Assembly: GCA_949288955.1 (NCBI GenBank)
Contig: CASEMS010000014.1
Span: 1 to 47,027 of the forward strand
DNA: 47,027 nucleotides
From: an uncultured Lentisphaeraceae bacterium
GTDB lineage: Bacteria; Verrucomicrobiota; Kiritimatiellia; RFP12; DVOR01
Direction of reading: 5' to 3'
Positions 16,021 through 24,303 of this stretch are shown here, piece after piece (positions within the stretch are counted from its first letter, which is position 1; each line of letters begins with the position of its first letter). Position numbers and translations under genes: made by a program. Under the pieces are notes generated by a model that saw only the letters and a list, made by a program, of their open reading frames with translations, searched no databases and was not told the origin of the DNA.

Positions 16021-16038
16021 CCCAGGAGGATTGACACC

Positions 16039-16401
16039 ATGAGAGCCACCAACGCACCCGCCTCCCGCGAACGCCGCCGCCGCCGCCTCAAACTGGCCCG
16101 CGGCTTCTACGGCGCCCGCTCCAAGCAGTTCCGCCTGGCCACCGAGGCCGTCGACCGCGCCCAGCGCCTGGCCACCTGGCACCGCAAGCTGCGCAAGCGC
16201 GACTTCCGTCAGCTCTGGATCGCCCGCATCAACGCGGCCGTCCGCAACCTGGCCGACGCGAAGGTGCCGAACTACTCCCGCTTCATCGAGGGGCTGACCA
16301 AGGCCGGCGTCACCGTCAACCGCAAGATGCTCTCCGAGATCGCCATCGCCGACGCCGAAGGCTTCAAGGCCCTCGTCGCCAAGGCCGCCGCGGCCCTCTG
16401 A
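16039..16401 (+). CDS. rplT: 50S ribosomal protein L20
   Basis: A 120-aa basic protein, essential for early 50S assembly. RERRRRRLKLARGFYGARSK is the long N-terminal helix that threads 23S rRNA. RDFRQLWIARINAA and YSRFIEGLTKAGVTVNRKMLSEIA form the globular part, which in other bacteria also represses the operon. AGGAGG lies 11 bases before the ATG. An intrinsic terminator follows; pheS is not downstream. Confidence 0.97.
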   Translation: MRATNAPASRERRRRRLKLARGFYGARSKQFRLATEAVDRAQRLATWHRKLRKRDFRQLWIARINAAVRNLADAKVPNYSRFIEGLTKAGVTVNRKMLSEIAIADAEGFKALVAKAAAAL

Positions 16402-16422
16402 GCCCTCCGCGCCAGACGCGAA

Positions 16423-16449
16423 AAGCCCCCGCCCGGGGGCTTTTTTTTT
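16423..16449 (+). terminator. Terminator of rpmI-rplT
   Basis: GCCCCC-GCCC-GGGGGC stem followed by nine T, with AAAA upstream able to pair with part of the T-run. Confidence 0.88.
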
Positions 16450-16513
16450 GTCCCCGCATCTCCCCCGGCGCCGTCGCGGCAGCGCCTGCGAGCTCGCCCT
16501 CCCCCAAAAAGCC

Positions 16514-16594
16514 TCAGCCGCCGATCCTCCGAGCCTCAGCCGCCGACGCGAGGTGGATCAGCCGCCGATCCTCCGAGAGGTGGCGGCTGATGCG
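16514..16594. repeat. 22-bp phased palindromic array 4 (4 units)
   Basis: Units at 16514, 16536, 16558 and a degenerate one at 16580, exactly 22 bases apart, between the rplT terminator and the ATPase promoter. Confidence 0.8.
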
Positions 16595-16657
16595 CTTTGG
16601 GGCGTATCGCTCCGACACCAGGCTCCGGGGTTGTTTTTGTGGGGAGGTGCGGCATTA

Positions 16658-16666
16658 TGGTACACT
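16658..16666 (+). promoter_or_regulatory. Extended -10 promoter for the ATPase/nuclease module
   Basis: TGGTACACT (TACACT at 16661-16666). Ribosome site GGAAGGAG lies just before ATG 16694. Confidence 0.45.
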
Positions 16667-16693
16667 CTGGGCAACCACAGGAAGGAGCAAGGC

Positions 16694-18001
16694 ATGGAAG
16701 GCTTGAGGGTTCACGTCAGGAATTACAAGGCTATCGCCGAGGCGGACGTCTGCCTCGCCGATCTCACCGTCCTCTCCGGCGTCAATGCCTCCGGGAAATC
16801 CACCCTTGCCCGTCTCTTTCACCATACCGTCGAGGTCAACCGCAACTTCGATGCGGCGGCCGCCGCCGCCGCCTTCGCGACCGTCCGACCGCTTCTCAAA
16901 GAGTTTTACCTACTCTTGATGAGGTTAAGCACGGACATCCTTGATTCCAACACACAGGATTTGTTCGTGTGTTGTATGCCAGATACCACACTCACAGGAG
17001 AGGATCTGACCCGAATCAGCAAGATTGTCGGCCTCCTTCTGGGGAACAATGCCGTCCGCGACGAGCTGACCAAGGACTCACGACCGTTCGCCGCCTTCAA
17101 TCGCGCCACCGGCCTCCAAGTAAAAACCGTCGAGGATTTGCACCAATGCCTTGCGGATTCAATCGAAACCGCCATCGCGCAAAGCGAACGGTATGTGCGG
17201 CGCGACGATGGGCCCGCGGCCAATTCCCCATTCTTCTCGTGGGACGAAGGCGCTGACATCCAGGCGACATTGGCAAATCAGGCGACCGCCTCGCTCCGAA
17301 TCACGGATTCGGATGCGCCCATCTTCGACTCGTCCGCACCCACCCAGGCCGTGGGCAAACTGTATGACCCAAAGCGTTCCCTTTACATCCGGCAACCTGC
17401 CGTTACACTTCCCGTGCTAGACAAAGACGGGGTTCGCCTGGGAGCCTCCAAGAGTCGCTATCCCATCGACAACGCGCAACGGCCGACCCCGTGTTTCGCC
17501 GACTTCGCGGACGGTTCCTTCGAGCCGCCGGAAGGGCGGGCGCGCGTGAGGCAGCAGGATTGGATCTATCGCCGAAGGGACAATCAGACCTTCCCGCTTG
17601 CTGTGTGCGCCGAAGGCATCAAGTCGTTGGCGGCGTTGCAACTCTTGGACACGTTGGGGTTGCTTGACAGCTCCTCCCTGCTGATCATCGACGAGCCGGA
17701 GGTACACCTCCATCCCCAGTGGATTGTGGACTGCGCACGTGCGTTGGTCAATTTGGTGAAGACGCGCCGGGTGCGCGTTCTGGTTACGTCGCACAGCCCC
17801 TATCTCATCCAAGCGCTCCACCATTTTGCCGGTCGGGAATTGGAGAAGGAGCACGTCTGTTTCTATCTGGCCGAGCCCGCAGAAGGGCGCCCCTTCCTCT
17901 ACACTTATCGTAATCTCGGGAACCGGATCGGGCCGATCTTCAAGTCCTTCAACGTCGCGCTCGACCGTATCGCGTTCTATTCTAGCGGCTCGGAGGCCTG
18001 A
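16694..18001 (+). CDS. AAA-type (AAA15/OLD-like) ATPase, first gene of a two-gene module
   Basis: A 435-aa SMC/ABC-like ATPase. Residues 1-45 show the family start: HVRNYKAIAEADV followed by Walker A GVNASGKST (29-37). Walker B with D-loop is LLIIDEPEVHLHPQW (DEPE from residue 333), and the H-loop is TSHSPYLIQAL with H367. No TOPRIM domain follows, so it is an ATPase alone, like the AAA15 ATPases of Septu, PARIS and related defence systems. The central insert (about 80-260) is not recognised. By inspection the coding DNA is less GC-rich than its neighbours, with more A/T-ending codons, suggesting recent acquisition. The next gene starts two bases after its stop. Possible roles: phage defence, or another DNA/RNA-sensing process. 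Confidence 0.88.
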   Translation: MEGLRVHVRNYKAIAEADVCLADLTVLSGVNASGKSTLARLFHHTVEVNRNFDAAAAAAAFATVRPLLKEFYLLLMRLSTDILDSNTQDLFVCCMPDTTLTGEDLTRISKIVGLLLGNNAVRDELTKDSRPFAAFNRATGLQVKTVEDLHQCLADSIETAIAQSERYVRRDDGPAANSPFFSWDEGADIQATLANQATASLRITDSDAPIFDSSAPTQAVGKLYDPKRSLYIRQPAVTLPVLDKDGVRLGASKSRYPIDNAQRPTPCFADFADGSFEPPEGRARVRQQDWIYRRRDNQTFPLAVCAEGIKSLAALQLLDTLGLLDSSSLLIIDEPEVHLHPQWIVDCARALVNLVKTRRVRVLVTSHSPYLIQALHHFAGRELEKEHVCFYLAEPAEGRPFLYTYRNLGNRIGPIFKSFNVALDRIAFYSSGSEA

Positions 18002-18003
18002 CC

Positions 18004-18651
18004 ATGGGCGCCTTTTGGGAGGGCTATCTCGCCAAGTGGCGAACCGGGAAGACCTCGTTGCATGACCTTCTACGCAGGGAGGCCACTCCCAAGGCCTCGT
18101 GCAAGGGGTGTGAACGGAAGTGTTTGGAGGAAGAAGTCGCCGAGATTGAGCGATTGTTCGGCGGGCAGCGGATTTGGGCCATCAACGGCGATAAGCTGGA
18201 AGAGGCTTATGCCAAAGACCGCCAGAAACGGTGCGGCGAGCCGGCTGAGCCACGGAAATCACCGGATTGCTACGTCTTCCGCTCCGGAACCGAACCGCCT
18301 GTCTGCCTGATTGAGTGCAAATACCGCATTTGCGTGTGCGAGCCCACGCAGAAAAAGGCACGGCAAGCGCGAAGCTGGCGAACCGTCTGCGCTGAGCTTG
18401 ACGAGGCGACGGGAAAGTTCGTCGCCGCGCAGGGACTCTTGGACGCAGAGGGAATCGCGCGTTGCGGGGAGAACTTCGTGGTGATGAACGCCGACATCGC
18501 GCCGGAGATTCGCGCCCATTGGGTGGCCTATCTGATTGAGAATGGAAAAGACCCCTACGCCGGGGTTCATTGTCTGCGCTTCTTGGGCACGGAAGGCCTG
18601 CGCGAGGCATTGGAGAAATTGGGCGTCCGATTCGACGCCAACGCCATCTGA
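18004..18651 (+). CDS. Cys-rich PD-(D/E)XK-like protein, partner of the ATPase
   Basis: I do not recognise the family. The 215-aa protein has two notable features. First, a cysteine cluster C33-x2-C36-x3-C40, with further cysteines at about 75 and 105-112, suggesting a zinc or Fe-S site. Second, SPDCYVF (D88) followed by VCLIECKYR (E104, K106), the spacing and hydrophobic strand expected of a PD-(D/E)XK nuclease core. The C-terminal half (RAHWVAYLIENGKDPYAGVHCLRFLG) is mixed alpha/beta without known motif. Start ATG lies two bases after the ATPase stop, so the two are almost certainly co-translated. Taken together: candidate effector nuclease gated by an ATPase. The nuclease reading is inference. 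Confidence 0.75.
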   Translation: MGAFWEGYLAKWRTGKTSLHDLLRREATPKASCKGCERKCLEEEVAEIERLFGGQRIWAINGDKLEEAYAKDRQKRCGEPAEPRKSPDCYVFRSGTEPPVCLIECKYRICVCEPTQKKARQARSWRTVCAELDEATGKFVAAQGLLDAEGIARCGENFVVMNADIAPEIRAHWVAYLIENGKDPYAGVHCLRFLGTEGLREALEKLGVRFDANAI

Positions 18652-18690
18652 TTCGGCAATCATCGGTTCCCCAGTGTCCCGGTGGGGGCG

Positions 18691-18718
18691 TTGCGTGTTG
18701 GCGGGGGCGTGGTATAAT
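18691..18718 (+). promoter_or_regulatory. epmA promoter implying a leaderless transcript
   Basis: TTGCGT (18691-18696), 16 bases, TATAAT (18713-18718) preceded by TGG. The start codon is only ten bases after the -10 hexamer, so the transcript should begin within about three bases of the ATG. Confidence 0.7.
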
Positions 18719-18727
18719 ACGCGGCCC

Positions 18728-19591
18728 ATGAGCGAGAGCGGTTGCATTGGTTGGGATTGCTTGGTCGGGCGGGCGCGGGTGCTGCGCGCGATCCGGGCGT
18801 TCTTCGATGGGCGGGGGTTCACCGAGGTGGAGACGCCGGTGCGTATCCCGGCGCCGGCGAACGAGGCGTTCCTGGAGCCGCCGCCGAGCGGGGAGCGGTG
18901 GCTGAGGACGTCGCCGGAGCTGCACATGAAGCGTCTGTTGGCGCATGGGGCGGGGCCGATCTATCAGATGGGGCCGTGCTTCCGGGCGAACGAGCGGGGG
19001 CGGCGGCACAACCCGGAGTTCACGCTGTTGGAGTGGTACCGTCCGAACGCGGGGATCGCGTCCTTGCATCGGGATGTGGCGGAGCTGGTCTCGGCGGTGC
19101 TGGGGCGGGCGTTGGAGCCGAGAGTCCTGCGGGTGGCCGACCTTTACCGCGAGGTGGCGGGGTGGGACCCGCTGGAGGCGTGGGACGAGGACCGCTTCGA
19201 CGAGGACATGGCGCTGAGGATCGAGCCTGCGCTGCCGCGGGAGGGGTTGGTCTATCTGGTGGATTATCCGGCGCCGGCGGCGGCGTTGGCGCGGCTGAGC
19301 CCCGCCGACCCGCGCGTGGCCGAGCGTTTCGAGGCCTATCTGGGCGGGATGGAGATCGCCAACGGCTACGGCGAGCTGACGGACGCGGCGGAGCAGCGGC
19401 GGCGCTTCGAGGCGACGATCGCCATGCGCCGGGCGCGTGGGCTGCCGACCTACCCGCTGGACGAGGCCTTCTTGGCGGATTTGCCGAACCTGCCGCCGAC
19501 GGCGGGCATCGCCTTGGGAGTTGACCGGCTGGTGATGGCGGCGTTGGGCGCGGGGAGCATCGACCAGGTGCGCCCTTTCTGTGAGCGGTGA
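18728..19591 (+). CDS. epmA: EF-P lysine lysyltransferase EpmA (GenX/PoxA)
   Basis: A 287-aa paralog of the class II lysyl-tRNA synthetase catalytic core without an anticodon-binding domain. It attaches (R)-beta-lysine to a conserved lysine of elongation factor P. Visible motifs: TPVRIPAPANEAFLEP, TSPELHMKRLLA, YQMGPCFRANERGRRHNPEFTLLEWY (motif 2), MEIANGYGELTDA and LGVDRLVMAALG (motif 3). It is shorter than the E. coli protein (about 325). No ribosome site precedes the ATG, in keeping with the leaderless promoter. EpmB and EF-P are not in the window. uvrA begins seven bases after the stop. Confidence 0.93.
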   Translation: MSESGCIGWDCLVGRARVLRAIRAFFDGRGFTEVETPVRIPAPANEAFLEPPPSGERWLRTSPELHMKRLLAHGAGPIYQMGPCFRANERGRRHNPEFTLLEWYRPNAGIASLHRDVAELVSAVLGRALEPRVLRVADLYREVAGWDPLEAWDEDRFDEDMALRIEPALPREGLVYLVDYPAPAAALARLSPADPRVAERFEAYLGGMEIANGYGELTDAAEQRRRFEATIAMRRARGLPTYPLDEAFLADLPNLPPTAGIALGVDRLVMAALGAGSIDQVRPFCER

Positions 19592-19598
19592 GGTGAGC

Positions 19599-22460
19599 AT
19601 GGCGGACGAGATTGTCATCACGGGGGCACGGCAGAACAACCTGAGGAACATCGACGTGCGCATCCCGCGCAACGCCCTCACCGTCATCACCGGCCTCTCC
19701 GGCTCGGGCAAGAGCTCGCTGGCCTTCGACACGCTCTACGCCGAGGGCCAGCGCCGTTACGTCGAGAGTCTCTCGGCCTACGCGCGCCAGTTCCTCGACC
19801 AATTGCAGAAGCCCGACGTGGAGCGTATCGAGGGCCTTTCGCCGGCCATCTCCATCGAGCAGCGCGCCAGCGGCAGCAACCCCCGCTCCATCGTCGCGAC
19901 CGTCACCGAGACGCACGATTATCTGCGCCTGCTCTGGGGCAACATCGCCCACGCCCACTGCCCAAAATGCGGCAAGGAGGTGCATCCCCAGAGCGCGGAG
20001 CAGATCGTCGACCAACTGCTGACGCTCCCGGAGGGGACGAAACTCCTCCTGCTGGCCCCCATCGTCCGCGGCCGCAAGGGCCGCCACGAGGAGGTGCGCG
20101 AGCTGATGATGCGCCAGGGCTACGCCCGCGCCCGCGTCGACGGCGCGATGGTCGAGGTGGAGGACGGCTGGCCGGAGCTGGACAAGAAGTGCCCGCACCG
20201 CATCGACGCGGTGATCGACCGGCTGGTGATGAAGCCCGGCCTGCGCAGTCGCCTGACCGACAGCGTGGAGCAGGCGCTGCGCGTGGCCGACGGGCTCGTG
20301 GAGGCGCAGGTGGTGGGCGGCGCCAGCACGCTCTACTCCGAGAAGAACGCCTGCGCCGACTGCGGCATCTCCTTCGAGGCGCTCAAGCCCCGCTCCTTCT
20401 CCTTCAACTCCCCCTACGGCGCCTGCCCCACCTGCTCGGGCCTCGGTGCCCTGATGGTCTTCGACGAGAACCTGGTGGTGCCCGACAAGACCAAGCCCCT
20501 GCGCGAGGCCATCGTCGGCTGGCGGCGCGGCGGCCACCACCTGCTCATGTACTACAACTGGCTCCTCTCCGCCTTCGCCGACTACTGCGGCGTGAGCCTC
20601 GACACCCCCTTCGACGCGCTCCCCAAGACCTTCCGCGACGAGCTGATGAACGGCACGGGCGACCGCCCCGTCCAGCTCGCCTACGTCATCAAGGGCGTGC
20701 TCAACCACACCGACAAACCCTTCGAGGGCGTCCTCCCCAACCTCCGCCGCCGTTACGCCGAGTGCGACAACGACGAGACGCGCGAGACGCTCTCCCAGTT
20801 CCTCGCCCCCTTGCGCTGCCCCGACTGCGCCGGCGCGCGCCTCCGCCCCGAAAGCCGCGTCGCCACCGTCGGCGGGCGCACCCTCCCCGAGGTCATGCAC
20901 CTGCCGGCGCGCGACGCGCTGGCCTTCTTCGACGCCCTCGCCGCGGGCGCGCCCGGCCCCCTCACGCCCGAGCCCCTCACCCCGCACGAGCGCACCGTCG
21001 CCGGGGACATCCTCAAAGAGATCCGCAAGCGCATCGCCTTCCTCGTGGACGTGGGGCTGGACTACCTCTCGCTCGACCGCGAGAGCGCCACCCTCTCCGG
21101 CGGCGAGATGCAGCGCATCCGTCTGGCCTCCCAGATCGGCAGCGGCCTCGTCGGCGTCCTCTACGTCCTCGACGAGCCGACCATCGGCCTCCACCCGCGC
21201 GACAACGACCGCCTCATCGCCATGCTCCACCGCCTCCAGCGCCGCGGCAACACCGTCGTCGTCGTGGAGCACGACGAGGCGATGATCCGCCGCGCCGACT
21301 ACATCGTGGACATCGGCCCCGGTGCCGGCAGCCAAGGCGGGCAGGTCGTCTACCAAGGCCCCGCCGAGGGCCTCCTCGCCTGCGAGGGCTCCCTCACCGC
21401 CGACTACCTCACCGGCCGCAAGGCCGTCCCCATCCCCGCCCGCCACAAGCCCGGCAAGGCCTGGCTCACCCTCGAAGGCTGCACCCAGAACAACCTCCGC
21501 GACCTCACCGTCCGCCTTCCCCTCGGCTGCTTCGTCTGCGTCACCGGCGTCTCCGGCTCCGGCAAATCCACCCTTGTCGACGACATCCTCAAGCGCGCCC
21601 TGGCCCACCACTTCCACGGCGCGCGCGAGCGCCCCGGCGCCCACCGCCGCATCCTCGGCCTGCGCCACCTCGACAAGATGATCGAGATCGACCAATCGCC
21701 CATCGGCCGCACCCCCCGCTCCAACCCCGTCACCTACACCGGCTGCTTCACCGCCATCCGCGAGCTCTTCGCCCAGACCCCCGCCGCCAAGATGCGCGGC
21801 TACAAGCCCGGCCGCTTCTCCTTCAACGTCAAGGGCGGCCGCTGCGAGGTCTGCCAGGGCGACGGCATGAAGCGCCTGGAGATGCACTTCCTCCCCGACG
21901 TCTACGTCCCCTGCGAGCAATGCGGCGGCGCCCGCTACAACCGCGAGACCCTCGAGGTCCGCTACAAAGGCAAGACCATCGCCGACGTCCTCGGCATGAC
22001 CATCGACGAGGCCCTCGACTTCTTCGCCCCCATCCCCGCCATCGCCAACAAACTCGCCACCATCGCCGAGGTCGGCCTGGGCTACCTCAAGCTCGGCCAA
22101 TCGGCCACCACCCTCTCCGGCGGCGAGGCCCAGCGCATCAAACTCGCCGCCGAGCTCTCCAAGCGCGCCACCGGCAAGACCCTCTACATCCTCGACGAAC
22201 CCACCACCGGCCTCCACTTCGCCGACGTCCACAAGCTTCTCGCCCTCCTCCTCCGCCTCCGCGACCAAGGCAACACCATCGTCGTCATCGAGCACAACCT
22301 CGACGTCATCAAATCCGCCGACTGGATTCTCGACCTCGGCCCCGAGGGCGGCGACCGCGGCGGCACCCTCGTCGCCCAAGGCACCCCCGAGCAGGTCGCC
22401 CGGAACCCCGCCTCCCACACCGGCCGCTTCCTCGCCCCCCTCCTCGGGCTCGGCGGCTGA
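19599..22460 (+). CDS. uvrA: Excinuclease ABC subunit A
   Basis: The 953-aa damage-recognition ATPase of nucleotide excision repair works with UvrB in the cytoplasm. It has two ABC cassettes: Walker A GLSGSGKSS near residue 30 with signature LSGGEMQRIRLASQIG near 505, and Walker A GVSGSGKST near 655 with LSGGEAQRIKLAAELS near 840. Zinc-binding cysteines are visible in CPKCGKEV, CADCG...CPTCSG and CEVCQGDG...CEQCGG. Length is normal. ATG 19599 is chosen because GGTGAGGTG precedes it; GTG 19581 is an alternative. The final two codons and the stop are supplied by the first unit of a 22-bp palindromic array. Confidence 0.97.
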   Translation: MADEIVITGARQNNLRNIDVRIPRNALTVITGLSGSGKSSLAFDTLYAEGQRRYVESLSAYARQFLDQLQKPDVERIEGLSPAISIEQRASGSNPRSIVATVTETHDYLRLLWGNIAHAHCPKCGKEVHPQSAEQIVDQLLTLPEGTKLLLLAPIVRGRKGRHEEVRELMMRQGYARARVDGAMVEVEDGWPELDKKCPHRIDAVIDRLVMKPGLRSRLTDSVEQALRVADGLVEAQVVGGASTLYSEKNACADCGISFEALKPRSFSFNSPYGACPTCSGLGALMVFDENLVVPDKTKPLREAIVGWRRGGHHLLMYYNWLLSAFADYCGVSLDTPFDALPKTFRDELMNGTGDRPVQLAYVIKGVLNHTDKPFEGVLPNLRRRYAECDNDETRETLSQFLAPLRCPDCAGARLRPESRVATVGGRTLPEVMHLPARDALAFFDALAAGAPGPLTPEPLTPHERTVAGDILKEIRKRIAFLVDVGLDYLSLDRESATLSGGEMQRIRLASQIGSGLVGVLYVLDEPTIGLHPRDNDRLIAMLHRLQRRGNTVVVVEHDEAMIRRADYIVDIGPGAGSQGGQVVYQGPAEGLLACEGSLTADYLTGRKAVPIPARHKPGKAWLTLEGCTQNNLRDLTVRLPLGCFVCVTGVSGSGKSTLVDDILKRALAHHFHGARERPGAHRRILGLRHLDKMIEIDQSPIGRTPRSNPVTYTGCFTAIRELFAQTPAAKMRGYKPGRFSFNVKGGRCEVCQGDGMKRLEMHFLPDVYVPCEQCGGARYNRETLEVRYKGKTIADVLGMTIDEALDFFAPIPAIANKLATIAEVGLGYLKLGQSATTLSGGEAQRIKLAAELSKRATGKTLYILDEPTTGLHFADVHKLLALLLRLRDQGNTIVVIEHNLDVIKSADWILDLGPEGGDRGGTLVAQGTPEQVARNPASHTGRFLAPLLGLGG

Positions 22461-22530
22461 CCCACCTCGGCTCAGCGGCTGACCCACCTCGGCTCGGCGG
22501 CTGATCCACCGAGAGTCGGCGGCTGATCCT
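22450..22530. repeat. 22-bp phased palindromic array 5 (4 units), overlapping the uvrA stop
   Basis: Units at 22450, 22472, 22494 and 22516, exactly 22 bases apart. The first contains the last codons and TGA of uvrA. Confidence 0.85.
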
Positions 22531-22544
22531 CCTTGGGGCAACCG

Positions 22545-22800
22545 CAAAGACGCAAGGGGGCGCGGGAGGCTTGCGGGCTCCGCCGGTCGCTCTGCGGGCT
22601 TCGCCCGCTGACCGCTCCCTACCACCCTCGCCTCCCGCGCTGTCCAAGCGAGTCCCCCGCCCCGCCAGGCGCGCGTTGCGCCCGTTGTGATTGCCCCCAT
22701 CGTGCTTTGTGTGCCTCCGTGTCCTCCTTTGTGGCCTTTGTGATCTCCCTCCCCGTCGTCCCTCTTGTCATCCGTTGTGCCCTTTGTGTGGCGGGGGCGG
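22545..22800 (+). repeat. Composite palindromic element, copy A1
   Basis: CGCAAAGACGCAAG is followed by an inverted-repeat body (22561-22640) with CGCGGGAGG / CCTCCCGCG ends. A tail at about 22676-22750, rich in TTTGTG and CGTTGTG, follows. Body copies recur at 28570-28650 and, inverted, at 35369-35449; the tail recurs, inverted, at about 35131-35220. Apart from array 5 and this element, the interval 22461-22842 shows only the sialidase promoter. Confidence 0.8.
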
Positions 22801-22803
22801 ATG

Positions 22804-22812
22804 TGGTAGACT
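22804..22812 (+). promoter_or_regulatory. Extended -10 promoter for the sialidase operon
   Basis: TGGTAGACT (TAGACT at 22807-22812), followed by AAGGAAAGGAG and ATG 22843. Confidence 0.45.
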
Positions 22813-22842
22813 GTGTGTGTATCTAAGGAAAGGAGCGCAAGG

Positions 22843-24303
22843 ATGCGGATGTTGATGATGTTGGCGGCGGTGGGCGGCGCGGCGCTGGCCCAGGCGGCGG
22901 TTTCGGAGATCACGGTGACGCCGACGGGCGTGCCGGCCTTCAAGGGTCGGGCGGACGTGCCGATCGCGCAGGTCTCCTTCACGGCCTCGCAGGAGGCGCA
23001 GGCGGAGAAGGTGCGGCTGGACATCCGGGGCACGAACCCCTCGGATCTGACCCGCCTGAGCCTGGGGGACAACGCCTGCCAGGGGATGGCGAACGACGCG
23101 GCCGCCTTCACCCTGCCGGTGAAGGCGGGCAAGAACACCTTCCCGCTCTACGCGACGCTCTCGGAGAAGGCCGACCTCGCGGGGAGCCTCTGCGTGGGGG
23201 GCAAGCGGATCCGGATCGGGAGCGTGGTGGTGCGCCCGGCCCAGCAGATCAGCGACCGCCGCCTGAAGGATGGCCGCCTGCGCGCCTCCAAGAACTTCCG
23301 CATCCCCGGCATCGCCGTGACGCCGAAGGGCACCTTGGTGGCGGTCTTCGACATCCGTTACAAGCACGCGGGCGACCTGCCGGCGGACATCACGGTGGGC
23401 GTCTCCACCTCCGTCGACGGCGGCAACACCTGGAGCCCCATCCGCACGGCGATGGATTACGAGGGGACGCCCGGCAAGCGCCAGGGCATCGGCGACCCGG
23501 CCATCCTCGTGGATCCCTCCAATGGCCGTATCTGGGTGATGGCCATGCGCACGCCTGACTCGGGCCACCCCATCTGGAGCTCCGCCGCCGGCACCACGGG
23601 GCATGAGACCTGCGGCCAACTCTACGTGGCCTACTCCGACGACGAGGGCGCCACCTGGTCGAAGCCCCGCAATGTAACCGCCGAGCTCAAGCACCCCGGC
23701 CACCCCGAGGCGGCGAAGTGGGGGCTGCTCTTCGACGGCCCGGGCGCGGGCATCGTCTTGAAGGACGGCACGCTCGTCTTCCCCGGCCAGGCGTGGGGCG
23801 ACAAGGGCAAGGCCCCGCGCCACGGCACGCTCATCTACTCCAAGGATCACGGCGCCACCTGGCAGGTCTCCAACGGCGACCCCTTCGGCGGCTCCGAGTC
23901 CACCGTCGTGCAGTTGGCGGATGGCTCCATCCTCCTCAACACGCGCGAGGGCGGCGGCCCGGCCACGCGCATCACCGCGCGCACCACCGACCTCGGGCAG
24001 ACCTGGGAGAAGGTGCCGACGACGCCCCTGCGCCAGCCGGGCAACCTCTGCCAGGCCGCCATGCTCCGCGTGGGCGACACGCTCGTCTTCTCCAACCCGA
24101 ACTCGGGCAAGCGCGACACGATGACCCTGCGCGTCTCCCGCGACGACGGCAAGACCTGGTCGAAGGGCCTTGTCTACGATCCCCGCCCCTGCGCCGGCTA
24201 CTCCTCGCTCTGCGATCTGGGCGACGGCTCGGTGGGCGTGCTCTACGAGGGCCAGTCCGACTATCTCTACTTCCTGCGCGTCCCCGTCAAGGACATCCCT
24301 TGA
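22843..24303 (+). CDS. Exported exo-alpha-sialidase (GH33-like, BNR repeats)
   Basis: A 486-aa protein with an N-terminal signal peptide (about residues 1-20, AAVGGAALAQA). An N-terminal beta domain of about 140 residues precedes the catalytic propeller. FRIPG carries the first catalytic-triad arginine. Asp-boxes are seen as SVDGGNTW, SDDEGATW, SKDHGATW, TTDLGQTW and SRDDGKTW, with an EGGGPATRI-type segment and YSSLCDLGDGSVGVLYE near the end. The layout resembles bacteroidal sialidases that release terminal sialic acid from mucin glycans. Sialate uptake or catabolism genes are absent here. The start is fixed by AAGGAAAGGAG. The stop overlaps the TTG start of the next gene. Confidence 0.93.
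   Translation: MRMLMMLAAVGGAALAQAAVSEITVTPTGVPAFKGRADVPIAQVSFTASQEAQAEKVRLDIRGTNPSDLTRLSLGDNACQGMANDAAAFTLPVKAGKNTFPLYATLSEKADLAGSLCVGGKRIRIGSVVVRPAQQISDRRLKDGRLRASKNFRIPGIAVTPKGTLVAVFDIRYKHAGDLPADITVGVSTSVDGGNTWSPIRTAMDYEGTPGKRQGIGDPAILVDPSNGRIWVMAMRTPDSGHPIWSSAAGTTGHETCGQLYVAYSDDEGATWSKPRNVTAELKHPGHPEAAKWGLLFDGPGAGIVLKDGTLVFPGQAWGDKGKAPRHGTLIYSKDHGATWQVSNGDPFGGSESTVVQLADGSILLNTREGGGPATRITARTTDLGQTWEKVPTTPLRQPGNLCQAAMLRVGDTLVFSNPNSGKRDTMTLRVSRDDGKTWSKGLVYDPRPCAGYSSLCDLGDGSVGVLYEGQSDYLYFLRVPVKDIP

Noticed and set aside
19020..23138. Very long reverse-strand open frame (1372 codons) opposite uvrA
   Set aside because: High-GC shadow of uvrA and sialidase; low-complexity Gly/Ala/Val/Asp composition, no ribosome site, no family motifs.
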